In this document: positions 11,314 through 21,187 of the stretch, piece by piece
Numbering within the stretch: position 1 is the first letter of the stretch
Layout: every line of letters begins with the position of its first letter
Assembly (NCBI GenBank): GCA_020744425.1
Contig: JAGMUV010000003.1
Span: 1,240,001 to 1,304,000, forward strand
DNA: 64,000 nucleotides
Reading direction: 5' to 3'
Origin: Dactylonectria macrodidyma
Lineage: Eukaryota; Ascomycota; Sordariomycetes; Hypocreales; Nectriaceae
Notes under the pieces: model-generated
What the model was told of the DNA's origin: nothing
What the model saw: only the letters and a program-made list of their open reading frames with translations
Database searches by the model: none
Made by a program: the position numbers and the translations under genes

Positions 11314-13625
11314 CTATCTCTTGCGAACACCGAGACGGGGCAGCTTTATCGGCAGGGTCAACAGCACCGAGATGGAGGCAAAGAAGACACAGGTGATGAA
11401 GGTCATCCGCAGTGCGGACTCGTAACTGAGGACGACCTGCTCCTGATAAGGGGCCTCCAGCTTCAAGACCTCCTCGACAGAGCTGCGAACGCGGCGGATG
11501 ATTTCGTCACGCTCTTCGCCCTGGACATTCTTGTGGAGGTAGTGCAGCAGGGCGTTCTGCACCACCAGGCTGCTGCTAGCGACACCGAGGACCTGGCCCA
11601 GGCTGCGCCACAGCATGAGGGTGCTGGTGATGACGGCCTGCTCGCTCTGGGCGGACGCGGCAAGGATGGCCAAGAAGGTACCGGGGAACTGGAAGCCCTG
11701 GCCGATGGACGAGGGGAGCAGGATCAGCAGATAGAGCTGCTTGGGGAGATCACGACGCAGACAGGAGAGGCAGACAGTGCCGATGAGGAGGCCGATGGAG
11801 CCGGTCAGGACGGGCCACTTGAGGCGCCGGGTATAGTTCACTGCGAAGCCGACCATAGTACCCGTTAGAGAGGAGGCGATGGTAGGGATAACGAGGCGGA
11901 GGCCGGACGAGGTAGCCGAGGTGAGGAGGACGGCCTGGAAGTAGAGCGGACTATTGGTTTGCCCTTGTTAGTCACTGCGAAACGTACGATGACCGCACGT
12001 AGAAAGAAGCAAGGGATCAAATATATCAATAATAACCCACATGTTGAAGAGGATCGAGTTGGCCAGCAGCGACGCGATGAAGTTGCTGAAGATGAGGTTG
12101 GCGCGGGGGCTGTGGCGGATCAGATACAGCGGCATGATGGGCTTGTGGACCCAGGACTCGACCCAGAAGAAGAGCGGGAACACGACGGCGAAGATGACGA
12201 GCGAAGCAATGACGAACGGATGCGACCCTGGTTTAGAAAGTGGTCAGTTTCGAGAGTCCAAGGCGTCGTGATTGGTTCGGTGGGCTTACATGGCAAGACG
12301 TTGCCTCCAAAGTTCTAGTTGTTGGGACATGGTTAGCACGGACATTCTACTTGTATACAACCTCACCTCCAGAACTAGTTGTCTTTCTGTTGAAATGTCC
12401 ATTTGCGTCTCCTCTGTTGAAAACTCACCAATCCTAGAATCACAAATGTAATGGACGTCGTCAGCAGCAGCGAGCCCTTGGCGTCAAACTCCTTGAGCGC
12501 CTGCCACACGCTCTTGCGCTCGCCCTGGATGCCCAGGTCGTCCGGGATGGCCGCCATGGAGATAGCCATGCAGAGCAGCAGCGGCGGCACCTGGATGCCA
12601 AACTCCCAGCGCCAGCCGAAGAAGTCAGCCATGGCTCCGCCGGTCGCGGCGCCGAGGGCCGAGCCGACGCCGTAGTTGGCATTCATGAGGGACTGGTACG
12701 TGCCGCGGTCCCTAGAAGTCTATTAGAGCACATTCGTATGTATAGGCGTGTGTCTGTATAAGTAAACTCACTCGATGGGGACAAGATCACTAATGATAAT
12801 GCTTCCCAGTGTCATAACGCCGCCAGCGCCGAGTCCACAGGCGGCTCGGGCGAGGATGAAGCTCTCGATACTGCCTGCCAGCCCGCACCAGGCCGTGGCC
12901 AGCACCAGGACACCCAGGCAACCGACGAAGAGCGGCTTGCGGCCAATGGCGTCGGACAGGCGGCCGAGCAGAGGCTGGAAGGCCGACGAGGTGAGCAGGA
13001 AGGCCGTCGACAGCCACGAGGCCGAGTTGGACGCGTGGAAGTAGGACGTGATGACGGGGTGCGACGACGCCATTATGGTGCCGTCAAAGACAGCGATGAA
13101 GTAGGCCATGAGGATCTGCGAGAAGATGAACCAGAACCGAGTCACCGACGTGTTGTTGAGGAATGGCGACGACCCTATCGTCGTCGCCGAGGCCTCTGAA
13201 CGCGCCTTGGACGGTGCGCGCGACCGACGCAACAGCGGAGACTCTTCGTTCGGTCCGCCATCGTCATCCAGCGAGAACGAGCTATCGTCGCCTTCGTCCT
13301 CGTCCTCCTCGTCGACGGCTTCTTCGTCTTCTTTTCGAGGGTTAGGGTTACAGCTGGAGGCGTGCAGCATCGAGTTCTCAAACGACTCAGGCTGTAGGAA
13401 ATTGCCGCTAGTTGTCAGCGACTTGGAAAGGGCCTCGAATTCGGCGGCATCAATGACAGTAACGTCGTCGTCGTCGTCGTTATCGCGGCGCCTCCTCCGG
13501 CGATGAGTCGGCACCGGTACCGGCCCGGCGATGCTGCCCGGCACCGCAAGCGAAGCGCTTGTGACCGTCGCCGCGTGGGGGTTGCTTGAGCGCCCGGGAC
13601 GCTCGTCTGTCGTAGACGAAGCCAT
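11314..13625 (-). CDS. DHA2-family MFS transporter (VBA-like, 14-helix type)
   Basis: Five exons: 12772-13625, 12429-12711, 12290-12314 (a 25-bp microexon), 12041-12227 and 11314-11950. They join to 661 residues. Residues 1 to about 160 are a low-complexity cytosolic tail with Arg and Asp runs (six Arg near 42-47; D-rich 48-54 and 98-124). Then come helices starting at FWFIFSQILMAYFIAVFDGT. The loop GRLSDAIGRKPLFVG is the MFS G-x-x-x-D-x-x-GRK signature, and AACGLGAGGVMTLGSIIISD is the helix-5 region of drug:H+ antiporters. The splice at 11951-12040 restores the family segment FNIPLYFQAV. E127-E-S-P-L131-L132 is an acidic dileucine signal, and together with similarity to Vba-type carriers it suggests a vacuolar basic amino acid or drug transporter; the substrate is an inference. 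An ATG at 13649 would add eight residues. Confidence 0.9.
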
Positions 13626-15126
13626 GTTCTCTTTTCTTGCGGGACACAAATCAAGACTACCCGATATGAAATGGGTTCGTTAGGAAGGCAGAACAGGTTC
13701 GTCAGCATGCAAACAAGGAACGAGAGGGCCTAGCGGGTTTATTAATACAGCGGGAGGAGGAACTGGTGGATCTGGCCGGGGGGTTGTCGTGATCGCAGAC
13801 TTTTCTTCTCGGGGAGGCTTGCGTCGTGCAGTAGCTTTGCCTATCCGCCCCGCATTCAGAATAATACCGGCGCGTTCTTCGGCCACTCAGGGTCCTCATG
13901 ATATGAGTCTTTGACATGTCGTGCAGCCGGTGAGTGACTCAACTCTGGTCTTGCCATTGGTCTCGCAGACCGTGTTCGGGAAGGATTGCACTCATCAACG
14001 AGAGTTGTTTGTACTCGTTGTGTTCATTGTGCTTGCTTTGCCCATTGAGACAGACAGAACCCCACCCCCATCTATGGGATAAAGCTTTTACCGCATACCG
14101 TACCTCTATAAATTCTAGATTCCCTGGTATCATTTCTTATGTCCCTCCTTATACTCCTTGATGATATAGGTAGCAAGGTGAGTATCCGTAAACCAACAAG
14201 TGAAGGAACGAGGGTGAGTCAACAGCCCATGCAATGGTACAGTTGCCTCCCACCCTCCTTGCCTCCCTCACAGGCCACACGGTCAAGAGTCAAGCTGCAA
14301 CCGGTCCGGCAGCGATCGACGATGAGGAAAAATGTGCACGTGAGCAATAATAAGCAACGGCGAATTCGGATCTTGAAGGATCTTGAGGGTTGTCAGAGGC
14401 GTGGGGAATCCCCGATATCAGGAGCTAATAACCGATGCGTCAACTGACGCACGCTGCCGCTGCACGCTGCACAAACTGATGCACTGTCGCACTGATCAAC
14501 GAACGGCTGCACTGGGCAACTACTTCACGTTCTAGGCACTTGAACGCCATACGCAGTACCAGTACTCCACTATGTCAGCCCCTAACGGCACAACCTCCAC
14601 GTCGCTATGGCCTTACCGCTAGAGACCTTATCCCATCGGCCCCAGTCCGGGGCTAGTCCTTGCAGGTTACGGCGGCCCGGACAGTCCCTGAACCCCCTCC
14701 AAAGCCCAGGCCTAGTCCCCTACCGGCACTGCAAGCGCTGCTCTTCTTTGATCCATCATCATAACTTCAACCAGTCATTTTGCCTCTTTTGCCTCCCTTC
14801 CATTTGCCCCTGGCACCTCGACGCCATCCACAAGAGCCTCCATCCAACCCACCCCATCCAACTCCATCAATCCATCCAACTCTATCGACTCCATCTCTGG
14901 CTCGGTTCTTGTCGGCTCCCGCTGTAATCGTCATCTCTCCCACTCCTTGCGACTCAGCTGAAGTCCATATCCCACTCTATCGGTAGCAACCTCGGTACCT
15001 ACCTAGTCATTCACGACCTGCGCTCCACGTTTTGGTGATCCATCATCGGCATCATCATATTCGCCTCGTTCCCTGCAATCATCCCCATCCCCTCCGCTCC
15101 CAGCTTCCATCGCCATCCTCGTCGCC
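13626..15126. other. intergenic: divergent promoter region, MFS gene / GILT gene
   Basis: The right half (about 14730-15126) is rich in C and T with CCATC-type repeats, as in leaders of well-transcribed fungal genes, and contains upstream ATGs, for instance an open frame at 14607-14927. I see no family or splice evidence for a separate gene. Confidence 0.55.
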
Positions 15127-16093
15127 ATGGACGAGAAACGAGCCCTGTCGCCCCCGCGAGCCCTTCGCCGCAACCGCCCTGTCGCAACAGTCGTATTCTG
15201 CCTCGTCGTCCTCTATACTTTCTGGCAATTCCACCCCATCGCAACTCCTCCCATTGCAAACTTCCATCCGGGTGGCGCCTCCGCTCTCGGCGATATCGTC
15301 GATGTCCACGAGTCTACCAACCTCGTTCCCCTAGAAGCGCACATCATCAGCAAATGCCCCGACACAAAAGTGGCCACTCCCTCCCTTCTGCCGCCTCTCA
15401 ACGCCCCCGCTGACCTCGTGCGTCTCTAGCATGCTTTACGGCAACTACTTCTGCCCGTCATGCAGCGCGTGCACAATAGGGTCAACTTCACCCTCTCCTT
15501 CATCGGCCAGTACGTTCTGCCCCAACACACGACACATCTCAGATCGACGGCTTTGTTACTATGCTAAAACACTCTACTATCCAGTCCAACCGCCAACGAC
15601 GGCGTGGAATGCAAGCACGGCCCTGAAGAGTGCATGGGAAACATCATCGAACTTTGCGCCCGCGAGCTCTACCCCGACCCCAAGATCAGCCTCGGTTTCG
15701 TCATGTGCCTGACGCGCGACTACGAGGAGATCCCCAGCCGCGCTCTGATCGAAGACTGCGCCCTTGAGCACGCCATCGACTTCCAGGCGCTGAACGACTG
15801 TGCCACTAAGGACGATGGTGCCTATGGCGTTGGTCTTCTTCGTAGTAGCATCCAAAGGACTGCTGAGGTATGCTTCTTAGAGTGATGTAATCTTGGGAAA
15901 TAGGGTATATTGTGCAAAAGAGAGGAACCATGCGCTGATCATATCATCCCAGGCCGGTGTTACCAAGAGTTGTACCATCCGTCTCAACAACGAAATCTAC
16001 TGCATCCGCGACGACGAACAGTGGATTGACTGCCCTAATGGCGCAGGTGTCAACGACCTCATCATCGCTATTGAGAAGCTCCGTCGCGCTTGA
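15127..16093 (+). CDS. GILT-like thiol reductase, membrane-anchored
   Basis: Four exons: 15127-15369, 15430-15509, 15585-15867 and 15953-16093 (introns 60, 75 and 85 bp), giving 248 residues. A basic N-terminus (RRNRPVA) precedes one hydrophobic segment at about 19-36, a signal anchor. The domain runs from VPLEAHIISKCPDTK (C77) through NRVNFTLSFIG, then DGVECKHGPEECMGN, the GILT hallmark C-x-H-G-x2-E-C-x-G-N, and on to a C-terminal half with several cysteines (EDCALEH, NDCATKDDGA, KSCTIR, YCIRDD, WIDCP). Family members reduce disulfides, at acid pH in lysosomes; in fungi the role is not settled, and a vacuolar or secretory location is inferred. Oddity: after C77 the spliced product reads K-H-A-L-R-Q, with no second cysteine close by (see findings). 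The last 26 bp overlap the 3' end of DCS1 on the other strand. Intron 1 has an unusual donor (GTGGCC), so that junction is the least certain. Confidence 0.87.
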
Positions 16094-17165
16094 GTGGCTC
16101 AAAAATCTCTGTCCAAAGTTCGCTCGCCTCTCCTAGCGTATAGCTCATCGAGATGCTGTCCATGCCGGCTTCGTCGGTTCCAGCCATGACCCCAAGCGTT
16201 TCAATGATGCTCTCTAGCCCGACGGCCTTACCCGTCGCCTGCGTTGACCCGGCCTCAAGCGCAACGTGCACAATATGGACGTGGAAATGGTAGTACGTCG
16301 GCTGGTAATGCACATACAGCTTGAGCTGATCAGCCTCGATGGATGGGTACGTCTCAACCGCGGCTGCGATGAGTTTGGCCTTCATGTGCTGCAACCAAGG
16401 GATGTGCTTCTTGCGAAGGTCTCGCAACGACCAGATGTCCCGCCGCTCGACAAGCGCCAGCAGGTGCAGGGCGTCGAGCGTCTTGCGGTCCCAGTTCAGA
16501 TCGGGCAGAAGAAGGAAGCCCTCGTCGCCCGCTTCACCAAGCTTGGTCCTGTAAATAACGTCTTCCACTTCTTTCTTGCCTTCGATAATGTTGAATGCCC
16601 AATTGAGCCGTCCCTGCTCTCGCTTTTCGAGCATATATGGCCGGATTTTGTCCTTGTAAATCTCGGGCGTCTCTATCACGAACCGCACTCCCTGCTTGCT
16701 GTATTTCTTGGTGTGCGTTTCCGTGCACGGGTAAATTAGGTTGATCTTGAGGTCCGCCAGGAAGTCATCGCCCGTCTCTGTCCCCTTCTCCACGCCGCCG
16801 CTGCGTCCCATGTACCAGTGATAGATGTCATTCGCGCCCAGGTTCTGCAGACGGGCCAGCGTCGCCGGTACGTCGGCCAAGTGTTCGGGCTTGCTCGGAA
16901 ACGGGGCTCGCTCGAGGATGAGCAGCGCGGGCTGCTCGTCAATGTGTCCGTAGAGCGACGTTCGGCGACCAGCCTGGTCTGTTGGAGCAATACGCGTATC
17001 AGTAACTTTTATCCCAGCTCGAGGAAGATGCAGAGCCGGAAAAGGGACGCCACTGCGCGAGACGCAAGGGCGTGAGGTGTGGGACGGCGTATTACCTTGG
17101 TTGAGAATGCGGTCGAGCTTGAACTTGGGGACCAAAGCCTCCGCGTTTGCCTTGACGTCGGCCAT
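16068..17165 (-). CDS. DCS1: scavenger mRNA decapping enzyme (DcpS)
   Basis: Two exons, 17096-17165 and 16068-16978, give 326 residues; the 117-bp intron (GTAATA...ACAG) happens to be free of in-frame stops. Joining gives RILNQDQAGRRTSLYG, the usual DcpS N-terminal pattern. The catalytic domain has YYHFHVHIVHV with the triad H254-F-H256-V-H258; upstream, GRLNWAFNIIEGKKE and LLLPDLNWD are cap-binding-pocket segments of the family. By family knowledge it hydrolyses the capped dinucleotide or short capped oligonucleotides left after 3'-5' mRNA decay, releasing m7GMP, in cytoplasm and nucleus, as a domain-swapped dimer. The gene points left and its stop lies inside the last exon of the GILT gene. 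It is the second HIT-superfamily hydrolase in this window. Confidence 0.94.
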   Translation of the reverse strand: MADVKANAEALVPKFKLDRILNQGNTPSHTSRPCVSRSGVPFPALHLPRAGIKVTDTRIAPTDQAGRRTSLYGHIDEQPALLILERAPFPSKPEHLADVPATLARLQNLGANDIYHWYMGRSGGVEKGTETGDDFLADLKINLIYPCTETHTKKYSKQGVRFVIETPEIYKDKIRPYMLEKREQGRLNWAFNIIEGKKEVEDVIYRTKLGEAGDEGFLLLPDLNWDRKTLDALHLLALVERRDIWSLRDLRKKHIPWLQHMKAKLIAAAVETYPSIEADQLKLYVHYQPTYYHFHVHIVHVALEAGSTQATGKAVGLESIIETLGVMAGTDEAGMDSISMSYTLGEASELWTEIFEPLKRDGASQ

Positions 17166-18216
17166 TGCGCACAGTCCGTGGAATGGATCTGAAACGCAAA
17201 TGTGCGTGCGTTCGACAAGAATAGTCGGGCACTAGGGCCAGAGGAGGAATTCGTCCTTGTGGCGTCGTGGAATGTTTCCAGAGACAAGAAAGAAGCCGTC
17301 GTTGACCCCTCCGATGGCATGGAACACCCCGCGGTGGGGCATGTCGTTCTCCTCTCCGCTGGTCGACACCACAAGTACCTTCCTTATTCACGCCACTTAA
17401 TTCAAGGAACCAACACTCACCTAGCTAGGACGCGATAGAAATTGAGCATAACAATTGAACAAAGTATGGCGCAATGCAAATCTAAAGACACTTCAGATGT
17501 ATTTTAACTAAGTTACCAGCAGAGTGTCTTCCCATGACGGTCAAGGGCTCCCTCTATCTATACTGATCCTATCAGAGGATGCCTCTGCTTGGCCTCGAGA
17601 GCCTTCCCTCCCTCACTCAGCCACTCCTCCGCCCAAGACCGTCTTGATCTACACGTAATAACTCTTCATTGAACCCCTTTACCTCTACCAAAATCACAAT
17701 ATTACTAGGTCGGCAACCCTCCTCAGCCTCCACAATATTGAAACTCCATGGATGACTGGGTATATAAATTAAACACCTGAAATGAATCGAGGGGCCTTCC
17801 GCGCGTCGTGATATTATCAGATTCCCGCCTTATTCGCCTTGCTGATCTTATCGTGCAGCTGAGGCGGCGCAGGTCGGCCCTGGGGAACTAGGGACCACCT
17901 CTTTTTTTTGTCGTGGCGCGATATCTGTCGAATAGATTATGTAAGTCGTCGAAGAAAGAAATAAAGGGCGTTAAGCGTATCGTGCGGATGTAATTCGTGT
18001 TGTCATGTCATCGCTGCGGGGGAGTCAGACTACTCCCCCATGCGAGCGGCTGAGATTGACGAGTTGCCGCGGTGTGTGACGCGAAATTTGTACGAGGCAC
18101 TGATGTGTATATCAACCAGAAACGCCCAAGACCAAAACTCCATAGCCAATGCGCCAACAACGAATGCCTTCATGGGCCATATTCAAGAGTATAGACGTCG
18201 TGACTGTGAGTTAAGG
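17166..18216. other. intergenic: DCS1 promoter and SH3-gene 3' flank
   Basis: No coding sequence seen. The centre (17440-17960) is moderately AT-rich with CT-rich patches. Confidence 0.55.
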
Positions 18217-20116
18217 TCATGAGTGAGGGTTGAAACCGTTAGAGCCGGATTCAGTTGATCCGTCACCCTCAATGGTTTTCCTCCAATGCTCAGGGAGGCA
18301 TACACACACCAATGGGAATGCTTTGATCTCGCCATCGCCAATGGGTGAGCTTTCACGACGTCCAGAAGTGTTGGAAACACCGCTGTCTCGTTGGGCTGCT
18401 CGTCGTGCCTCCCAATCTTCGGCTCGCTCATTGAGAATGACACCAGTCGCCCATCCATCGTCCCAAATACCCACAACCTTGAGTATATCTCCACGTCCCA
18501 AGCTAAACTCATCGGCAGCACGAGGTTGGTATGCCCACAGAACCGCAACTCGGTCGTTGGGATGGATGTCGTCCGAGGAATAATAATCCTTGAAGAAAGG
18601 GAGCTGCTCAGATTGCTGGCTAGTCATCCCTGGCGGAGATGAGAAACCACCAGCACTGGTGGGAGACTGTGGAACGGAGCTTCCTAGTACTGAACCACTC
18701 GAGAGGGAGCCATTTCTCCTAGGGTTTGGTATCTTGGCTCGAATGATGCCGGCGCGGTTGTCCGACTCTGGGCTCTCGCCAAACGAGGAGGACGAGGAGG
18801 TGTTGTGCCCTCTTCGTCGGCTCGGGATGTATCCAACTCCTCCAGTGTTTGATGAATCATCTCGATGGTGAGAGGGTGAATTACCAGAGTGGCCCTCCAA
18901 AGCAGACATGCGGGCAATGCGTCCACCTGGAAGCACCTCGTAGCCTTGGGGCGCACCTGGGACAGCCGGTGCTGCTTGAGCCATCACAGGACCCTTCCTA
19001 GCAGGAGAGGGCTGGTTGAAAATGCTACCCTTGGGACTAACAGGTCGCGCCTTTCTCCTCCGAATGCAGAAGAACAAGGCAACGGCAAGCAAGGCGATTC
19101 CTGCGAGGACTCCAATCACAATACCAGCGATGGCACCGCCTCCTAGACCATTGTCGTTGTCCTTGTTGTCACTGTCGCTGTCGCTATCGTTATCGCTGTT
19201 GCTGCCACCGCCACTGGAAGAGCCAGAGTCTGAAGTGGAGGAGGCCGTCGGGGCTGTGAATGTCACGGTCGCAGTGAGTGAGGGCAGTTCGACCCCAACG
19301 CAGCGATCCTCTGCATTGGCGTTGTAACAGCAAGTGTCGGTCGAGTTGATCCCTCCTTGGGCGCAGTACGAGCAAAGACCCACGGTACTGTTGCCATAGC
19401 CACAGTTGTTTGACTCGTTCTCCATGCCTGTGACACAGGTAGAACTATCGAGTGCACCTTCAGGAAGAGCACAGATTGTGAAATCAGATCTGATCAACCC
19501 AAGCAGGTCAGCCCGTGGGTTAGAGCAAAGACTATCATCTGAGGTGACGTAAACCTCGCTCTGGGCGAATTCAGCACAGGTTTCGGCACACAAAGGGCGA
19601 GACTGGTCATCCGATAGGCCACAGACGCTGATCGAATTCTGAACGATGGCATTGCACAACACCGTGGTTGTAAATCGAGCGTACATGTCGCTGGAGTTTG
19701 TCAGGTCGATGTTTCCGCATCCAAAAACATCTACATATCTAACACTTAGGTGAGTAATCGGGCAGGTAAGGTTGCTACAGCAATAACTTACTTGCTTTCA
19801 ACATATGTCGTCTTGACATAGGCAGCAATCTGGGTGTCGAAACTTTCTCTGTCAGAAACATAAAGCAGGAATGGGCTATCCGTTTATTAGTATGGAAATA
19901 TCTCCATATGCTTCCCGCAAAAAGCCGCACAACTCACAAATCGCTAGACGAAGAATTGATCGAAATCGAGGCTGATGCAAACGCAGGGCAACTAGTAGAG
20001 CCTTTGAGTGAAATGCAGTTTTCGGCTGCCACGAGTGCTGGTGAGCCAACAAGCAGAGACAGGGCGAGCCTCCTCGCACTGAGCTTGGAGCGTTTCGTTG
20101 GTCGAGGGTGATCCAT
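18217..20116 (-). CDS. single-pass membrane protein with cytoplasmic SH3 domain
   Basis: Three exons: 19938-20116, 19792-19875 and 18217-19738 (introns 62 and 53 bp), giving 594 residues. A basic start (MDHPRPTKRSKLSARR) and hydrophobic LALSLLVGSPALVAA form a signal peptide; an in-frame ATG at 20137 would add seven residues. The ectodomain (about 32-265) has many cysteines (CGLS, CAETC, CSYC, TCC) and glycosylation sequons, then a Ser/Gly and Asp/Ser-repeat stalk. One transmembrane helix is at about 288-312 (AGIVIGVLAGIALLAVALFF) followed by RRRK, so the C-terminus is cytosolic. It is Ser/Pro-rich up to an SH3 domain at about 484-573 (VAVLWAYQPRAADEFSLGRGD, then GWATGV) with an unusually long loop before its last strand. 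The layout resembles fungal cell-surface or cell-fusion proteins such as Fus1, but I do not recognise an exact orthologue; a role in polarity or wall-stress signalling is inference. Confidence 0.85.
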
Positions 20117-21163
20117 GGCGGGTGGTCGATTCAGCACTTATAACTGCGCGTGGACAGAGATATGACGCGATTTCTGTCCGCAAGCAATAGCAGGCTACAA
20201 TGAAAGATGTTCACTGCGAGAAACCTCGGTTCATGATCGTCGGATGAAGGATTCTATACGGGGCCTTTCGCGTTGGCTGTCGTCGGGACAGGGTGTCGAT
20301 GCGCAGACTTCGAAGCGATGAGCAGCGAATATGTTAAGGGATAAGGTCGTCGAATGATAGTCGCGACCAAAGGTTCTGCTGAACGAAAGACTAGAACCGG
20401 ATGATTCGAAGTTGAGGCAAACTTTGGACGAGCGACTTGTTTCGGATGCGTCGAGAAAACGAAGGGTGGCAGTTGGCGTTAATTAGGTTTAGGATTAGAT
20501 GGGTGAAGTGAGCGTCGTGAAGATATAGTGAAAGGAAGGTGGTCCTGGATACCGGCCCTTGAGGACAAGCTTGCTCGCTCGTTCCTGTCGATTGTTGTCG
20601 GGCTGTAGGTGCAGTTGAGGAGCCAGCGACGAGACTCAACACTGCCCGGGCACGGATGGGGGAGGGAAAGAGGAAGGGACGAGACTTGGCTCAAGACAGG
20701 GTGAAGAGAGGTGAGAAGGGGCGCAAAGCACAGAACAGAGAGCACAGAGCCCAGGAGTCCGGACCAGAGCTTGGTGACCAGGATAGTAGGGGGGTGGTAA
20801 CACCTAGTAGGGACGGGGGGTGGGTAGCGTGCGACTGGGAAACAGGGTCTTAAGCGATTTGTCGCGAACGAGACGGACGGTTAGAGGTCCAGCATAAGAC
20901 GTGTCGGCGCGTGGGAAGGAGAGCAGGGCCCGGCAGAGCACCTATGCGTGGAGCGTCGGGGCAGAGTTGCAGAGTTGTAAGAGAGGAGAGTCCAGGATTA
21001 TGCGAGGGCACAAGATGTAGAAAGTGGGAGACAGTGGTGTCGGCAACTGGTGTTTGGGCCAAATGCGAATGCGCCAGAAGGACCGCACCCAGAAGGAAAT
21101 AGCGATTGCTGAGGTGTGCCTGCCCGCATTAGGCCCCAAATAGGATAGGCAGGTCCTGTTCAC

Positions 21164-21187
21164 AACGAGACAACGAGACAACGAGAC
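21164..21187. repeat. 8-bp tandem repeat, three copies
   Basis: AACGAGAC is repeated exactly three times head to tail upstream of the SH3 gene. No function seen. Confidence 0.8.

Noticed and set aside
13336..13350. GGGTTAGGGTTA, telomere-like
   Set aside because: Only two units and it lies inside the first coding exon of the DHA2 transporter.
14607..14927. 106-codon open frame upstream of the GILT gene
   Set aside because: Lies in a CT-rich leader with repeated Pro/His/Ser codons; more likely untranslated or an upstream frame without a conserved product.
15390..15477. Alternative intron for the GILT gene (donor at GTGCGT 15419, acceptor at 15470)
   Set aside because: It would remove the LRQLLLPVM segment expected before the VNFTLSFIG block and insert unrelated Pro-rich sequence.
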